A stretch of 51,758 nt of DNA. Origin: Sphingomonas bacterium (lineage in GTDB: Bacteria > Pseudomonadota > Alphaproteobacteria > Sphingomonadales > Sphingomonadaceae). The notes beneath the pieces are model-generated. The model searched no databases. It had not been told where the DNA came from and saw only the letters and a program-made list of their open reading frames with translations. The stretch covers positions 1 to 51,758 of the forward strand of contig NZ_JAQGLG010000205.1 of assembly GCF_028292965.1 (NCBI RefSeq), written 5' to 3'. Below, piece after piece: positions 28,669 through 39,055 of this stretch. The translations under genes were made by a program, and so were the position numbers. Each line of letters opens with the position of its first letter. Within the stretch, counting starts at the first letter, position 1.

Positions 28669-29892
28669 ATGACCGTCACTCCTTCCGCCGTCGCGATCTA
28701 TTTTCGCATGTTCAGTCCCTACATCCTCGCGCGTATCAACGGCGCAGCCGCGCGCATGCCGGTGATCGGAATCGAAGGATCCCGGCGCAGCACCGTCTAT
28801 GCCTGGGAACCGCGCGTCGGCGAGGAGCGGTTCGCGCGGCGAACCTTGTTCAGCGACGGCGCAATCGACGACAAGCCGGCGGTGGAGATGGTCGACGCGG
28901 TGCGCAAGGCACTGGACGAGACGGATCCTGAGGTGGTGTGCATCACCGGCTGGTCGCATAGCGAGGCGCTGGCGATGCTGTCATGGGCGCGCGAGCGCGG
29001 GCGGCCGGTGGTGATGATGTCGGAATCCACCGCGCACGACGCCACACGGAGCTTTCTGCGTGAGGCGATCAAGCGCCATATCGTCGGGCTGTGCGATGCT
29101 GCACTGGTCGGCGGCAAGGCACAGCGCGCCTATGTCGAGGCGCTCGGTATGCCGGCCAAGCGGATATTCATCGGCTATGACGCCGTCGACAACGACTTCT
29201 TCGCAGCCGGCGCGGCGATCGCGCGGAGCGATGCGGCGGCGACGCGCGCGCGTCTGGGCCTGCCCGAGCATTATTTCCTCACCTCGTGCCGGTTCATCGC
29301 CAAGAAGAACCTCGCGCGGCTGCTTGATGCCTTTGCCGCCTATCGCGCCGCTGTCGGCATCGGCGCATGGCATCTGGTGCTGGTGGGCGACGGTGAATTG
29401 CGCGCCGAACTGGAGGCGCAGGCACAAGCGCTGGGCATCCGTGATGCGGTTCATTTCATGGGCTTTCGCCAATATGACGACCTGCCGGCCTTTTACGGGT
29501 TGGCCGGTGGTTTCGTGCATGTCAGCACGGTTGAGCAATGGGGCCTGGTGGTCAACGAGGCGCTGGCTGCCGGCTTGCCGGTGGTCGTGTCGCGGACATC
29601 CGGATGCGTCGGGGACCTGGTAGATGAAGGCGTCAATGGCTGGACGGTCGATCCGTTCGATGTCGCCGCGATCACCGCACGGCTCACCGACCTTGCCGCA
29701 CCGGCCACCGATCGCGCCGCGATGGGCCTGGCGAGCGCGCGGATCGTTGCCGATTACGGGCCGGACCGTTTCGGTGACGGCCTGGCGGCGGCGATCGAAA
29801 GCGTCCGCGGGGCGGCCCCGCGCCGTGCGGGGTGGCTATCGCGCTTGTTACTGGCGCGACTCGCCGCGAGGAACACACGCGACGGGGGATGA
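28669..29892 (+). CDS. Glycosyltransferase family 4
   Basis: YFLTSCRFIAKKNLARLLDAFAAYR; GGFVHVSTVEQWGLVVNEALAAGLPVVVSRTSG. Confidence 0.9.
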   Translation: MTVTPSAVAIYFRMFSPYILARINGAAARMPVIGIEGSRRSTVYAWEPRVGEERFARRTLFSDGAIDDKPAVEMVDAVRKALDETDPEVVCITGWSHSEALAMLSWARERGRPVVMMSESTAHDATRSFLREAIKRHIVGLCDAALVGGKAQRAYVEALGMPAKRIFIGYDAVDNDFFAAGAAIARSDAAATRARLGLPEHYFLTSCRFIAKKNLARLLDAFAAYRAAVGIGAWHLVLVGDGELRAELEAQAQALGIRDAVHFMGFRQYDDLPAFYGLAGGFVHVSTVEQWGLVVNEALAAGLPVVVSRTSGCVGDLVDEGVNGWTVDPFDVAAITARLTDLAAPATDRAAMGLASARIVADYGPDRFGDGLAAAIESVRGAAPRRAGWLSRLLLARLAARNTRDGG

Positions 29893-29993
29893 ATGCAGAT
29901 ATTTAGGGTCGCGAGCGAGCGTGATAGCGCTTACAGCCCCAGACGCTGTTGCGTGGGGAATCTGCGCCCGGCCAACGCGATGGAGGCGGTTGG

Positions 29994-31412
29994 ATGAATG
30001 CGGCTATGGTCAATCAGCCTTGGGTTGCGCCGGCGAACCCGCGTTTCAAATTATTCTCGACCCTGGCGGTCTGCTTTGGTTCGCTCATCATCTATTTTAC
30101 GATGCCGACGGATACGACCGAACTGGTGACCTATCGTTATTGTGCGTACGGACTGCTGGTCGTGCTGGGTGTAGCGCTTGGGGTTGAGGGTCTTGCCGGG
30201 GTTCGATCGTTGGCACGCGTCGATGTCGTCGCCCTATGGACGCTTTATTTCTTGACCTTCGCCGAATTTCTTCATCCGCACGTGCGCATTCTTTACACAG
30301 CCGCCACGGGCGACGCCGGCGTTGCGTGTGGTTTGGCCTTGGTCGGATTCGTTGGTATTGCGGTAGGCAGGCATATCGAAGTGCCTATCCGCGCGCGGCC
30401 CGAGCGGGCCAGGCTTCCGGAAATATCCCCGGCCAGCCTGCTTCGTATTTTTTTCCTGTTTTCATTCTTGGGTTATTTATATGTTCTGCTGACCACATCA
30501 TTTAATCCGTTCGAGATTTTTAGCTCATTGCTTCAGCAGCGCTTCGATCGTCCGTGGCAGAGAAATCAAGTTGGTGGCTGGGTATCTTTTTTGACCGAGC
30601 TAAACTTACTTCTTTATATTGTGGCGGCATTTGGTGGTCTCATTTTTGCTAATGCCAAATACTATGGGTTAAGCTCTAGGATCTCGGTCCTTGCCTTGCT
30701 TACATTCATGGCGTATTTTGATTTCTGTGAGGGTGCTCGTAATATACTTCTTATCAAGGCAGGATTGTTTCTGTGCACTTTCTTTATTGCCAGCCGCGAA
30801 ACACATACTGCCCGCCTCCTGATTACGGCGGCAGCTAGCATAGCATTGTTATGGGTGGTTTCCGGCTACATGTTGGATTTTCGCAACCAAGGATTGGGAA
30901 GTTATATTTCTACTGGTGCGGCGCAGCAACAGGATGATGGTTTCATGATCGACAACAACATGGTGTCGATTGCTCGCGTTGTCGGCGTCTTTCCTGACAC
31001 ATACCCATTTCCCGGTAGCGACATCGTTGTGCAGATGTTCACGAAGTGGATTCCTCGCGCACTATGGTCCGGTAAACCGGTTGCTTGGTCGACCAGCATC
31101 GAGGATGCATTGGCGACGGGCGGCGGCTATACGATCGCGGTGACCTGTGTGGGTGAAGCGTATCTTATTGCGGGTTATCCGAGCCTCATTGTCATTTCGT
31201 TGTTGATCGGAGCACTGACCTCGTGGTGGAATCGCGTTGGATTTGCTGCGCAGACCAATCTCGATCTTGTTTACTACGCCAGCGGCTTCTTCGCTGCCGC
31301 ACTGGGCATGCGCAGCCTTCAGTTTGTGTCGATCGCGATCGTGCCAACGTTGGCTTTATATATTTGTGGGCGAGTAATGTCTAATCCTAGATCAAGACTC
31401 TATAAGGCATGA
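29994..31412 (+). CDS. Oligosaccharide repeat-unit polymerase-like (Wzy) integral membrane protein
   Basis: 10+ hydrophobic segments; FPGSDIVVQMFTKWIPRALWSGKP; AT-rich 3' portion. Confidence 0.75.
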   Translation: MNAAMVNQPWVAPANPRFKLFSTLAVCFGSLIIYFTMPTDTTELVTYRYCAYGLLVVLGVALGVEGLAGVRSLARVDVVALWTLYFLTFAEFLHPHVRILYTAATGDAGVACGLALVGFVGIAVGRHIEVPIRARPERARLPEISPASLLRIFFLFSFLGYLYVLLTTSFNPFEIFSSLLQQRFDRPWQRNQVGGWVSFLTELNLLLYIVAAFGGLIFANAKYYGLSSRISVLALLTFMAYFDFCEGARNILLIKAGLFLCTFFIASRETHTARLLITAAASIALLWVVSGYMLDFRNQGLGSYISTGAAQQQDDGFMIDNNMVSIARVVGVFPDTYPFPGSDIVVQMFTKWIPRALWSGKPVAWSTSIEDALATGGGYTIAVTCVGEAYLIAGYPSLIVISLLIGALTSWWNRVGFAAQTNLDLVYYASGFFAAALGMRSLQFVSIAIVPTLALYICGRVMSNPRSRLYKA

Positions 31413-31524
31413 TATAATGCTGTTAGATTAACCGCCGCTGCTTACCTAGCAAGGTCACCGATGTTAAATTAATCGATTCGGAATAATTGAATAACCTATC
31501 ACTATTGAGCGAATTTATATTAAC

Positions 31525-32688
31525 GTGAGTAATATATTGACTGACGAATATCGAGAAGATAAAAATAGGATGCCGCATCTTGATATGATTCGTGGCCTTG
31601 CTGCCGTTGAAGTTGCCATTGGGCATCTGCGAGCATTTTTTTTCGTGGATTATGAACAGAGCCACGGCGGCTTGATGGCGAGGATATTCTATACGGTTAG
31701 CGGCTTGCATCATGAGGCCGTAATGATTTTTTTCGTGCTGAGTGGATTTCTGGTCGGCGGCAGCATCATTCGATTGAACCGAAGTGGCAAGTGGCGCTGG
31801 CAGAATTATCTTTTACGACGCCTGTGCCGCTTGTGGATCGTGATCATACCTGCATTGCTGCTGACCTTGATCTGGGACTCGCTTGGTGCACGCCTCAATC
31901 CCGCTGGCTATCAAGGCGCTTTTTATCCCCAGTTGTTGAGCGGTCCGATTGCGGGAAACGATTTGTCGCTAAAGGCCTTCGTCGGCAATCTGTTGTTTTT
32001 GCAGCGGATCGTCGTTCACTGCTTCGGCACCAACGGACCGATCTGGAGTCTCGCTAACGAGTTCTGGTATTACCTTCTGTTTCCACTTGGATTACAAGTC
32101 GTACTGCGCAAGGAGTCGCTTCTCGCAAGGGCCGCGGCTGTGGTTTTGCTCGGCGCGATTTATGCGCTTCTGCCCGCCTCGATCCTGTTATATGGCTCGG
32201 TATGGCTATTTGGCGTGCTCGCCTTTCTTGCGCTCGATCATCCGGCGACATCGCGCTCGGCATCGCACTGGCTGGTAGGCGTTGTTGCCTTGATCGCACT
32301 AGTCGCGGCGTTGCTCGCCAGCCGTGCGCGATTGCACTTCGACAATGATTTCGTCATAGGCGCCGCCTTCGCGATTGCGCTGCCATTCATGGCGCGGGTC
32401 GGAGCATCCTCGAGAGCTTATCGGCGGACTGGCTTCGCCCTGTCGGAAATGTCGTACACGCTTTACCTTGTCCACTTTCCGCTATTGGCTTTCGCCTACT
32501 TCACCTTGGCGGCGCCCGGCCAGTGGCAGTTCAGCCTGATCTCCATCGCCATGTTCGCGGGCATCCTGCTCTTGGTGATGGTCTATGCTATGGCGATCTG
32601 GTGGCTGTTCGAACGCAACACGGATCGCCTTCGCGCGTTTGTCGTGCAATGTCTTCAACGTGCCGGATGGCGGCGAACCTATGCCTGA
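31525..32688 (+). CDS. Acyltransferase-3 family (OafA-like) O-acyltransferase
   Basis: MPHLDMIRGLAAVEVAIGHLRAFFF; MIFFVLSGFLVGGSI; GPIWSLANEFWYYLLFP. Confidence 0.93.
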   Translation: MSNILTDEYREDKNRMPHLDMIRGLAAVEVAIGHLRAFFFVDYEQSHGGLMARIFYTVSGLHHEAVMIFFVLSGFLVGGSIIRLNRSGKWRWQNYLLRRLCRLWIVIIPALLLTLIWDSLGARLNPAGYQGAFYPQLLSGPIAGNDLSLKAFVGNLLFLQRIVVHCFGTNGPIWSLANEFWYYLLFPLGLQVVLRKESLLARAAAVVLLGAIYALLPASILLYGSVWLFGVLAFLALDHPATSRSASHWLVGVVALIALVAALLASRARLHFDNDFVIGAAFAIALPFMARVGASSRAYRRTGFALSEMSYTLYLVHFPLLAFAYFTLAAPGQWQFSLISIAMFAGILLLVMVYAMAIWWLFERNTDRLRAFVVQCLQRAGWRRTYA

Positions 32689-33271
32689 CAAAGTGACCGC
32701 CATTGCCTCCGGCCGCATATTGCCTGCCCGCCAAGTGCTCGTGCGGCAGCCGCCGACATCTTTCTACAGCAAAGCAGGGCGCGGCCTTTGGAATATCGCC
32801 TGGTTCCTGCTTTACCGGCCATCGCCTCGTCCGCTTCATGGCTGGCGGCGGATGCTGTTACGCAGCTTCGGGGCGAAGATCGGGCGCGGCGCGAAACCTT
32901 ATCCCAGCGCCGTCATCTGGGCGCCGTGGAATCTGGTGATGGGCGAGCACAGCACGCTGGGCGACGCCGTAGATTGCTATTGCGTCGCCAGGGTCGAGAT
33001 CGGTGATCATGCCTCGGTCAGCCAGCGCGCTTATCTTTGCGCCGCGAGTCGCGATGTCGATGATCCTGACCACCCGCTAATGACCGCGCCGATCGTCATC
33101 GAGCGGCGCAGTTGGGTCGCGGCCGAAGCTTATGTCGGGCCGGGCGTGACGGTCCGCCAGGGCGGGGTGGTCGCCGCCCGCGCCGTCGTGGTGCGCGATG
33201 TCGAATCTTGGTCGGTGGTCGGCGGCAATCCCGCCAAACTTATCCGCAAACGTCAGCGACGGGAGGGCTGA
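32681..33271 (+). CDS. WcaF-like hexapeptide acyltransferase
   Basis: WRRMLLRSFGAKIGRGAKPYPSAVIWAPWNLVMGEHSTLGDAVDCYCVARVEIGDHASVSQRAYLC. Confidence 0.92.
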   Translation: MPDKVTAIASGRILPARQVLVRQPPTSFYSKAGRGLWNIAWFLLYRPSPRPLHGWRRMLLRSFGAKIGRGAKPYPSAVIWAPWNLVMGEHSTLGDAVDCYCVARVEIGDHASVSQRAYLCAASRDVDDPDHPLMTAPIVIERRSWVAAEAYVGPGVTVRQGGVVAARAVVVRDVESWSVVGGNPAKLIRKRQRREG

Positions 33272-34491
33272 TGACACCTCCACGCTTGTTGTTTGTCAAT
33301 CGCTTCTACCATCCCGATCACAGCGCTACTGCCCAAATCCTCACCGATCTGGCGGAGGCGCTGGTAGCGGGCGGTTGGGAGGTCGGCGTTATCGCCAGCC
33401 GATTGCGCTATGACGACCCCACGATGCTGTTGCCGGCGCGTGATTGCCATGCCGGCGTTACGATCCGGCGACTGTGGAGTTCGCGTTTCGGTCGCGCCGG
33501 GCTGCTGGGTCGGGCCGTGGATTATCTCTCTTTCTATATTACTGCCTTTTTCGCTATTCTTGTGACGGCACGCAGCGGCGACTTGGTCATCGTCAAGACG
33601 GACCCGCCATTGCTCTCTGTGGTTGCTAGCGCCGCGGTGCGCCTGCGTGGCGCCACGTTAATCAACTGGCTGCAAGATCTTTATCCCGAGATCGCCGCGG
33701 AGTTGGGCGTCGGCGCGATGCATGGGCCGCTGGGTCGACTCTTTCGCTGTTTGCGCAACGCATCGCTGCATCATGCACGTTTCAACGTCGCGATCGGCGA
33801 ACGCATGGCGGAGCGCCTCGTGGCGCTTGGTGTGGCGAAAAGCAAGGTTGTTGTGATGCCAAATTGGACCGATGATACCGCGATTCGGCCGATGGAGCAG
33901 GTTGAAGTGGGATTGCGCGAGGAATGGGGCCTGGGAGACAACTTCGTCGTCGCTTATTCAGGCAATCTCGGTCGTGCCCATGAATTCGAAACTCTCCTCG
34001 GCGCGGCGAAATTATTGTCTCTACGCAAGGAAATCGTTTTCCTGATGATTGGCGGCGGTCATGAAAGTGATCGCCTTGCCGCGCGTGTCGCTGAAGAGGG
34101 TTTGACGGCCCAGTTTCAATTTCGCCCTTATCAATCACGTTCACGCCTCAACGAGACACTAGCCGTGGCGAATTTGCATTGGCTGTCATTGCGGCCCGAA
34201 CTGGAAGGATTGATCGTCCCAAGTAAATTCTATGGTATCGCTGCAGCTGGCCGTCCTGTGATTGCCATCACAAACCTTGATGGCGAAATCGCGCGAATCG
34301 TGACGCGCGAACGTTGCGGCCTGGCCATCGCGCCGGGTGACTCTGCCGGTCTGGCCGCCGGAATATCCATGATGGTGGGCGATCCGAACCTTACTGCGAG
34401 GTTCGGAACGGCAGCCCGAGATTTGCTTGATCGTGAGTTCACCCGGGATAATATTTTTGAACGGTGGGTCCGCTTACTCCGTTCAGTATGA
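33271..34491 (+). CDS. WcaI-like glycosyltransferase family 4
   Basis: PRLLFVNRFYHPDHSATAQILTDLAEALVAGGWEVGVIASRLRYD; VVAYSGNLGRAHEFETLL; VPSKFYGIAAAGRPVIAI; TGATG-type overlap. Confidence 0.92.
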   Translation: MTPPRLLFVNRFYHPDHSATAQILTDLAEALVAGGWEVGVIASRLRYDDPTMLLPARDCHAGVTIRRLWSSRFGRAGLLGRAVDYLSFYITAFFAILVTARSGDLVIVKTDPPLLSVVASAAVRLRGATLINWLQDLYPEIAAELGVGAMHGPLGRLFRCLRNASLHHARFNVAIGERMAERLVALGVAKSKVVVMPNWTDDTAIRPMEQVEVGLREEWGLGDNFVVAYSGNLGRAHEFETLLGAAKLLSLRKEIVFLMIGGGHESDRLAARVAEEGLTAQFQFRPYQSRSRLNETLAVANLHWLSLRPELEGLIVPSKFYGIAAAGRPVIAITNLDGEIARIVTRERCGLAIAPGDSAGLAAGISMMVGDPNLTARFGTAARDLLDREFTRDNIFERWVRLLRSV

Positions 34492-34595
34492 ATGAATGTC
34501 GTTAGTTAGCTACTGGTTTAAAAATTTTATCATGATGAGCTTTAACGTATTTTCGCAATACTGTCTGTACGTCGATCTGAGATGAGGCCGGAAAC

Positions 34596-35510
34596 GTGAT
34601 AGCATTTTTGATACTGGCACATAATGATCCGAGACAAGTTGCTCGACTAGTATCTAAGCTACAACCCCATCATGTTTTTATACATCTCGATAAAAAAACT
34701 TCCATGAGTCAAGAATGGGAAAGCATCCAAGCTGCGTTTGTTAAAGATCGCGTACCGGTTTATTGGGGAGATTTCTCACAGATCGAGGCCACTATAGCTC
34801 TCGTCAAACTTGCGCTTAGCTCAAGTGTTATTTATAGTAAATTAGTTCTAATTTCCGGATCTTGTTACCCGATAAGGCCGATGCGTGAGCTGGAAGCTTT
34901 ATTCAATTCGGATAATGGTTACAATTATATTGGCCGCATTCCCGTCGACGCTTCTGAAAAGCTGCGATGGATGACCGAACACAGATTCCACTGTGGTGGT
35001 TTTGTGCCCTGGCAGCTGAGCAGCCGCAGTGCGTGGGCGCGGTTGGTTGATCGTGGGCTACGAAGAATCTATTTTGAAACGGTCAGCAAGATAAGGCGTC
35101 CATGGACCAGTCGCGTTCGCCGATTCCATGGGAGTCAATGGTGGGCATTAAGCCCTGAATGCGGCGGATATGTCATTGAGCGGTTCGCAGATGAAGAGAC
35201 AGCATCTCTATATCGAAAGTCTATGATCCCCGATGAACAATTCTTTCATTCTATAGTGGCAGATTCTGTTTTCAAAGAAATAAGCGGCCCAGATGTGCCA
35301 TTTATTGGTGTAGGTGCGCACGTTGCGGCCAATCTTCATATTATAGATCCCGCACTGAAAAAGTGGTTCACTATCAGTGACTTTGAAGAAATAGGCATGA
35401 GCGAAAGGTTTTTTGTTCGCAAGGTGTCTACATCGGCATCGGCAGAACTGCTGGATAAGATAGATGATATGGTTGCCGCACGAGACGCAGGCTTTCGGGA
35501 TCGTTTGTGA
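34596..35510 (+). CDS. Core-2/I-branching (GT14-like) beta-1,6-N-acetylglucosaminyltransferase family protein
   Basis: MIAFLILAHNDPRQVARLVSKLQ...HVFIHLDKK; LISGSCYPIRPMRELE; GSQWWALSPECGGYVIE; AT-rich. Confidence 0.85.
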   Translation: MIAFLILAHNDPRQVARLVSKLQPHHVFIHLDKKTSMSQEWESIQAAFVKDRVPVYWGDFSQIEATIALVKLALSSSVIYSKLVLISGSCYPIRPMRELEALFNSDNGYNYIGRIPVDASEKLRWMTEHRFHCGGFVPWQLSSRSAWARLVDRGLRRIYFETVSKIRRPWTSRVRRFHGSQWWALSPECGGYVIERFADEETASLYRKSMIPDEQFFHSIVADSVFKEISGPDVPFIGVGAHVAANLHIIDPALKKWFTISDFEEIGMSERFFVRKVSTSASAELLDKIDDMVAARDAGFRDRL

Positions 35511-35733
35511 GCGCGCGGACGATAGGATTGTAGACCGACCCACAAATGCGGCCCTGCGCGGTACAGCAGCGAATCGGGGCGATGACCAATGGGTTGCAGT
35601 CGGTGTCGGATCGCGTAGAGCTATTGGGTAGGCGGGCGCCCTCACGCTTCGTCACGGGTAATGATCCGGCGCGATGCGTGATGTCGACGTCGGCTGGCGA
35701 ACATAGGCCTGTAAGTAGGCCAAGGGCGAATAG

Positions 35734-36495
35734 ATGCGAGTTGCCAGCGAACAGGATCGAATATCTGAATTTTTCGAAAAGCACTCGGAGAATTACGGTG
35801 ATTTCTTCAAGGAAGACACGCGCACCGGCGCGTCGGAGATGTTTCGCGCGCGCTTGGCGATCGTCGCCGGGTTGCTGGCGGGCAAGACGGGCGCGCTGCT
35901 CGACTGTGCGACCGGGACAGGCGAGATCACCCAGGCGGTGAATGCGTCCGGTCGTTACGATCAGCTATGGGCGAACGATGTCAGCGCCGGTATGCTGCGC
36001 GCGGCGAGCCAGTCGCTTCAGCCGACGCATGACGGTGAGGCGCTGCGTTTCATCAACCGCGATATCTTCACCATCGAGGAAGAGCCCGGCCTGCCGGCAT
36101 TCGACGTGATCCTGTGCCTTGGCCTGATCGCGCATGTCGGCCGGCTCGACGATCTGTTTGCGAGCTTCGCGCGCTTGCTCGGCCCCGGCGGCACGGTGGC
36201 GATGCAGACCACGGTGGCCGATCAATTGTGGGTTCGCGTCGCGCGGATGGTCAACAATCGGCGCGTTGCGGCGGGCAAGCTCCACCAGATCCACTATTTC
36301 GATATTCCCTCGATCGAGGCGGCGGCGGCCAAGGCGGGTTTTCGCAAGATCGCCGTGCGCCGCTTCGGCGTCGCGCTGCCGTTCGGAGACAAGTTGCTAG
36401 GCCGACTCAACCAACGGGTCGAGCATCGCTTCGCGCGCGGCGCAACGCGTCACGGCAGCGACGCGGTGCTGATCTTCGAGCGCCACCCCGCGTGA
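35734..36495 (+). CDS. Class I SAM-dependent methyltransferase
   Basis: LLDCATGTGEITQAVNASGRYDQLWANDVSAGML; FDVILCLGLIAHVGRLDDLFASFARLLGPGGTVAMQT. Confidence 0.88.
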   Translation: MRVASEQDRISEFFEKHSENYGDFFKEDTRTGASEMFRARLAIVAGLLAGKTGALLDCATGTGEITQAVNASGRYDQLWANDVSAGMLRAASQSLQPTHDGEALRFINRDIFTIEEEPGLPAFDVILCLGLIAHVGRLDDLFASFARLLGPGGTVAMQTTVADQLWVRVARMVNNRRVAAGKLHQIHYFDIPSIEAAAAKAGFRKIAVRRFGVALPFGDKLLGRLNQRVEHRFARGATRHGSDAVLIFERHPA

Positions 36496-37601
36496 AGATC
36501 GTCCATGTCGTCGATACGGCGTCGCGTCATGCCGGCGGCATGTTTGAAAGCGTCAAAGGGCTGGCGCGCGCGATGCTGATCGGTGGCGAGCAGGTCAGCG
36601 TGATCGCCGGACTTGATCGGTGGTCGGACAATGATCGCGAAACCTGGGCACCGGTGCCGTTGAGCGAAGTGCCGACAGCGCGCTTTGCCGACAAGATTCT
36701 CGGGCGGTCGATGATCGCCGCGCTTGATGCGGCCGCGCCGGATCTGGTTCACCTTCATGGCATTTGGGGTGTTGCCGCACGCGCCACCACCGCTTGGGTT
36801 CGGCGCAGCGGAAAGCCTGCCGTGATCTCGCCGCATGGCATGATCGATCCTTGGGCGTGGAATCGAAGTAGGACAAAGAAGCGTATTTCTGCCTTGATTT
36901 GGGAAGGCCGGCTGCTGCGCAGCGCGGCGTTGCTGCACGCGCTCAATCCCGACGAGGCCCAGGCCATCTCGGATCATCGCTTCGGCACCCCGGTAAGGGT
37001 CATTCCGAACGGCGTTTCCTTGCCGGACAAGCTCTCTGATCGCCTGCCAGAAGATGGCCGGCGTTCGCTGCTATTCATCGGCCGCCTACACCCGAAGAAG
37101 GGGCTGGAGGAAATGATCGTTGCCTGGGGTCTGGTGCAACCGGCGGTTCGCGCCGCATGGCGGCTGACGATCGCCGGCTGGGATGAGATCGGCTTGCTGG
37201 CGAAGCTGAAAAGTCAGACGAACGCGCTCGACCTCACTCGCGATATCTCGTTTATCGGCCCGGTCTTTGACGCAGCCAAGGATGAGGCTTTCCGTGCCGC
37301 CAGCGCCTTCATCTTGCCGAGCTATAGCGAAGGCTTGCCCATGACTGTTCTTGAGGCGTGGTCTTATGGTTTGCCGGCATTGATGACCGACGCGTGCAAC
37401 CTGCCCAAGGGCTTCAGAGAGGGTGCGGCGTTCAGGATCACGACCGACCCGGCGAGCATGGCAGTCGCGATGGACGCTGTGTTGTTGGACGAGACGCGTC
37501 TGAGTGCCGCCGGCGCGCGGGGGCGCGCACTGGCCGAAAAGGACCATGATTGGGCGGCGATCGGCCGGGCGATGACGGCGGCCTATCGCGAGATCGTCTG
37601 A
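36492..37601 (+). CDS. Glycosyltransferase family 4 (GTG start)
   Basis: KIVHVVDTASRHAGGMFESVKGLARAM; SLLFIGRLHPKKGLEEMIVAWGLV; SAFILPSYSEGLPMTVLEAWSYGLPALMT. Confidence 0.93.
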   Translation: MKIVHVVDTASRHAGGMFESVKGLARAMLIGGEQVSVIAGLDRWSDNDRETWAPVPLSEVPTARFADKILGRSMIAALDAAAPDLVHLHGIWGVAARATTAWVRRSGKPAVISPHGMIDPWAWNRSRTKKRISALIWEGRLLRSAALLHALNPDEAQAISDHRFGTPVRVIPNGVSLPDKLSDRLPEDGRRSLLFIGRLHPKKGLEEMIVAWGLVQPAVRAAWRLTIAGWDEIGLLAKLKSQTNALDLTRDISFIGPVFDAAKDEAFRAASAFILPSYSEGLPMTVLEAWSYGLPALMTDACNLPKGFREGAAFRITTDPASMAVAMDAVLLDETRLSAAGARGRALAEKDHDWAAIGRAMTAAYREIV

Positions 37602-37604
37602 AGC

Positions 37605-38894
37605 TTATTTCGAGCCGAAACCCGTCAGCATGGTGCGGATCGTCCGCAGCACGATCAGCATGTCGAGCCAGGGCGAGAAATATTTGATGTAATAGAAATC
37701 GTACTGGAGCTTGCGGTGGACGTCGTGGACGTCGGCGACATGGCCCTGGTTGACCTGCGCCCAGCCGGTGATGCCGGGATGGACGATGTGGCGATAGCGG
37801 TAGAACGGGATCTCGCTCTCATACCACTCGGACAGCGTACAGGCTTCCGGCCGTGGGCCGATCCAGCTCATCTCGCCGCGCAGGATGTTGATGATCTGCG
37901 GCAGCTCGTCGATCCGGCTGTGGCGGAGATAGCGTCCGAGCCGGGTGATGCGCGCGTCGCCATCCTGCGTGATCGCACTGTCGCGTTCGTTACGGATCAC
38001 GGGATCGTAGCGCATCGTACGGAATTTATAGACCGTGATCGGCACGCCGCGATAACCGACGCGGCGTTGCTTGAAGAGCGCCGGCCCGCGCGAATCGAGC
38101 TTGATCGCCAACGCTGCGAGCAGCAATGCCGGCAACAGCAACAGGCCAACCGCCACCGCTGTGACCAAATCGATCAGCTGCTTGATCTTGATATAGCCCA
38201 GCCCAGGGACCAGCGACCCGAAGCTGTTCTCCGATAGATGCTCGATATCGACCCGGCCGGTGACCGATTCCTCGATCTGCTTGACGTGATAGACCGGAAC
38301 CCCGCCGATCGCCGATTCGGCGATGAAGCGTTCCCAATCGTCCGACAGATCGGCCCGCAGGTCGGCGACGATCCCGTCGCATTCGGGTAGCGCCGCGTCA
38401 CTGTCGCGCAGCCAGATCCAGTCGATATTGGGGATGCGATTGACCTTGCGCGCCTTGCCGACGGGGATCACCGCGAGGCGTCGCGGCCGCGCGCGGGCGC
38501 CCATCACATGGCAGGCGAAATACCAGGATTCGCACAGCAGGAAGCTCGTCGCGAAGGTCAGGCGGCTGTAATCGATGCGGAAGAAGAAGAAGGTCGTCAG
38601 CGCGATGGCATAGGTCGCGGTGAAGATCGGCACGACATAGGATGAGCTCCGCGCGCCGGGGAAGAACACGAAGCGGCGGAAGAAATAATGCCCGACCACG
38701 ACCGCGGCCAGGCTGGCATAGAGCACATCCTTCTGCACGGTCTCGGCGGCAGCGAAATCGGTCCCGGCAAAGGCGATGAAGGGCAGGCCCACGGCCACGA
38801 CCAGGCCGCCGAGCAACTGGGCAAAGCCATTATTGGCGATCACCCGCTGGTTGACCGAAGCCTTGCGAATAGCCGTGATGCGATGGACATTCAT
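37605..38894 (-). CDS. Exopolysaccharide polyprenyl glycosylphosphotransferase (initiating sugar transferase)
   Basis: C-terminal KLDSRGPALFKQRRVGYRGVPITVYKFRTM...LGRYLRHSRIDELPQIINILRGEMSWIGPRPE...HPGITGWAQVNQGH. Confidence 0.96.
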   Translation of the reverse strand: MNVHRITAIRKASVNQRVIANNGFAQLLGGLVVAVGLPFIAFAGTDFAAAETVQKDVLYASLAAVVVGHYFFRRFVFFPGARSSSYVVPIFTATYAIALTTFFFFRIDYSRLTFATSFLLCESWYFACHVMGARARPRRLAVIPVGKARKVNRIPNIDWIWLRDSDAALPECDGIVADLRADLSDDWERFIAESAIGGVPVYHVKQIEESVTGRVDIEHLSENSFGSLVPGLGYIKIKQLIDLVTAVAVGLLLLPALLLAALAIKLDSRGPALFKQRRVGYRGVPITVYKFRTMRYDPVIRNERDSAITQDGDARITRLGRYLRHSRIDELPQIINILRGEMSWIGPRPEACTLSEWYESEIPFYRYRHIVHPGITGWAQVNQGHVADVHDVHRKLQYDFYYIKYFSPWLDMLIVLRTIRTMLTGFGSK

Positions 38895-39055
38895 CGTCCC
38901 GTGCAATCCCCTTTGCCGTCGACGAGCCAATCAAGCATCGCGCCTACTCCCACAGGCACGTTCGTTCGATTTACCTTGCTGCGCTGCGGTAACACATCGC
39001 GCATACGAAGGAAAACCCGCCTTTTCTCGTTTCGAAACAATGCGTTTGATGCAGG

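Noticed and set aside
35428-35784. Minus-strand ORF in the spacer, considered as a transposase remnant
   Set aside because: No transposase motif or terminal inverted repeats could be recognised by eye; kept only as an unexplained spacer.
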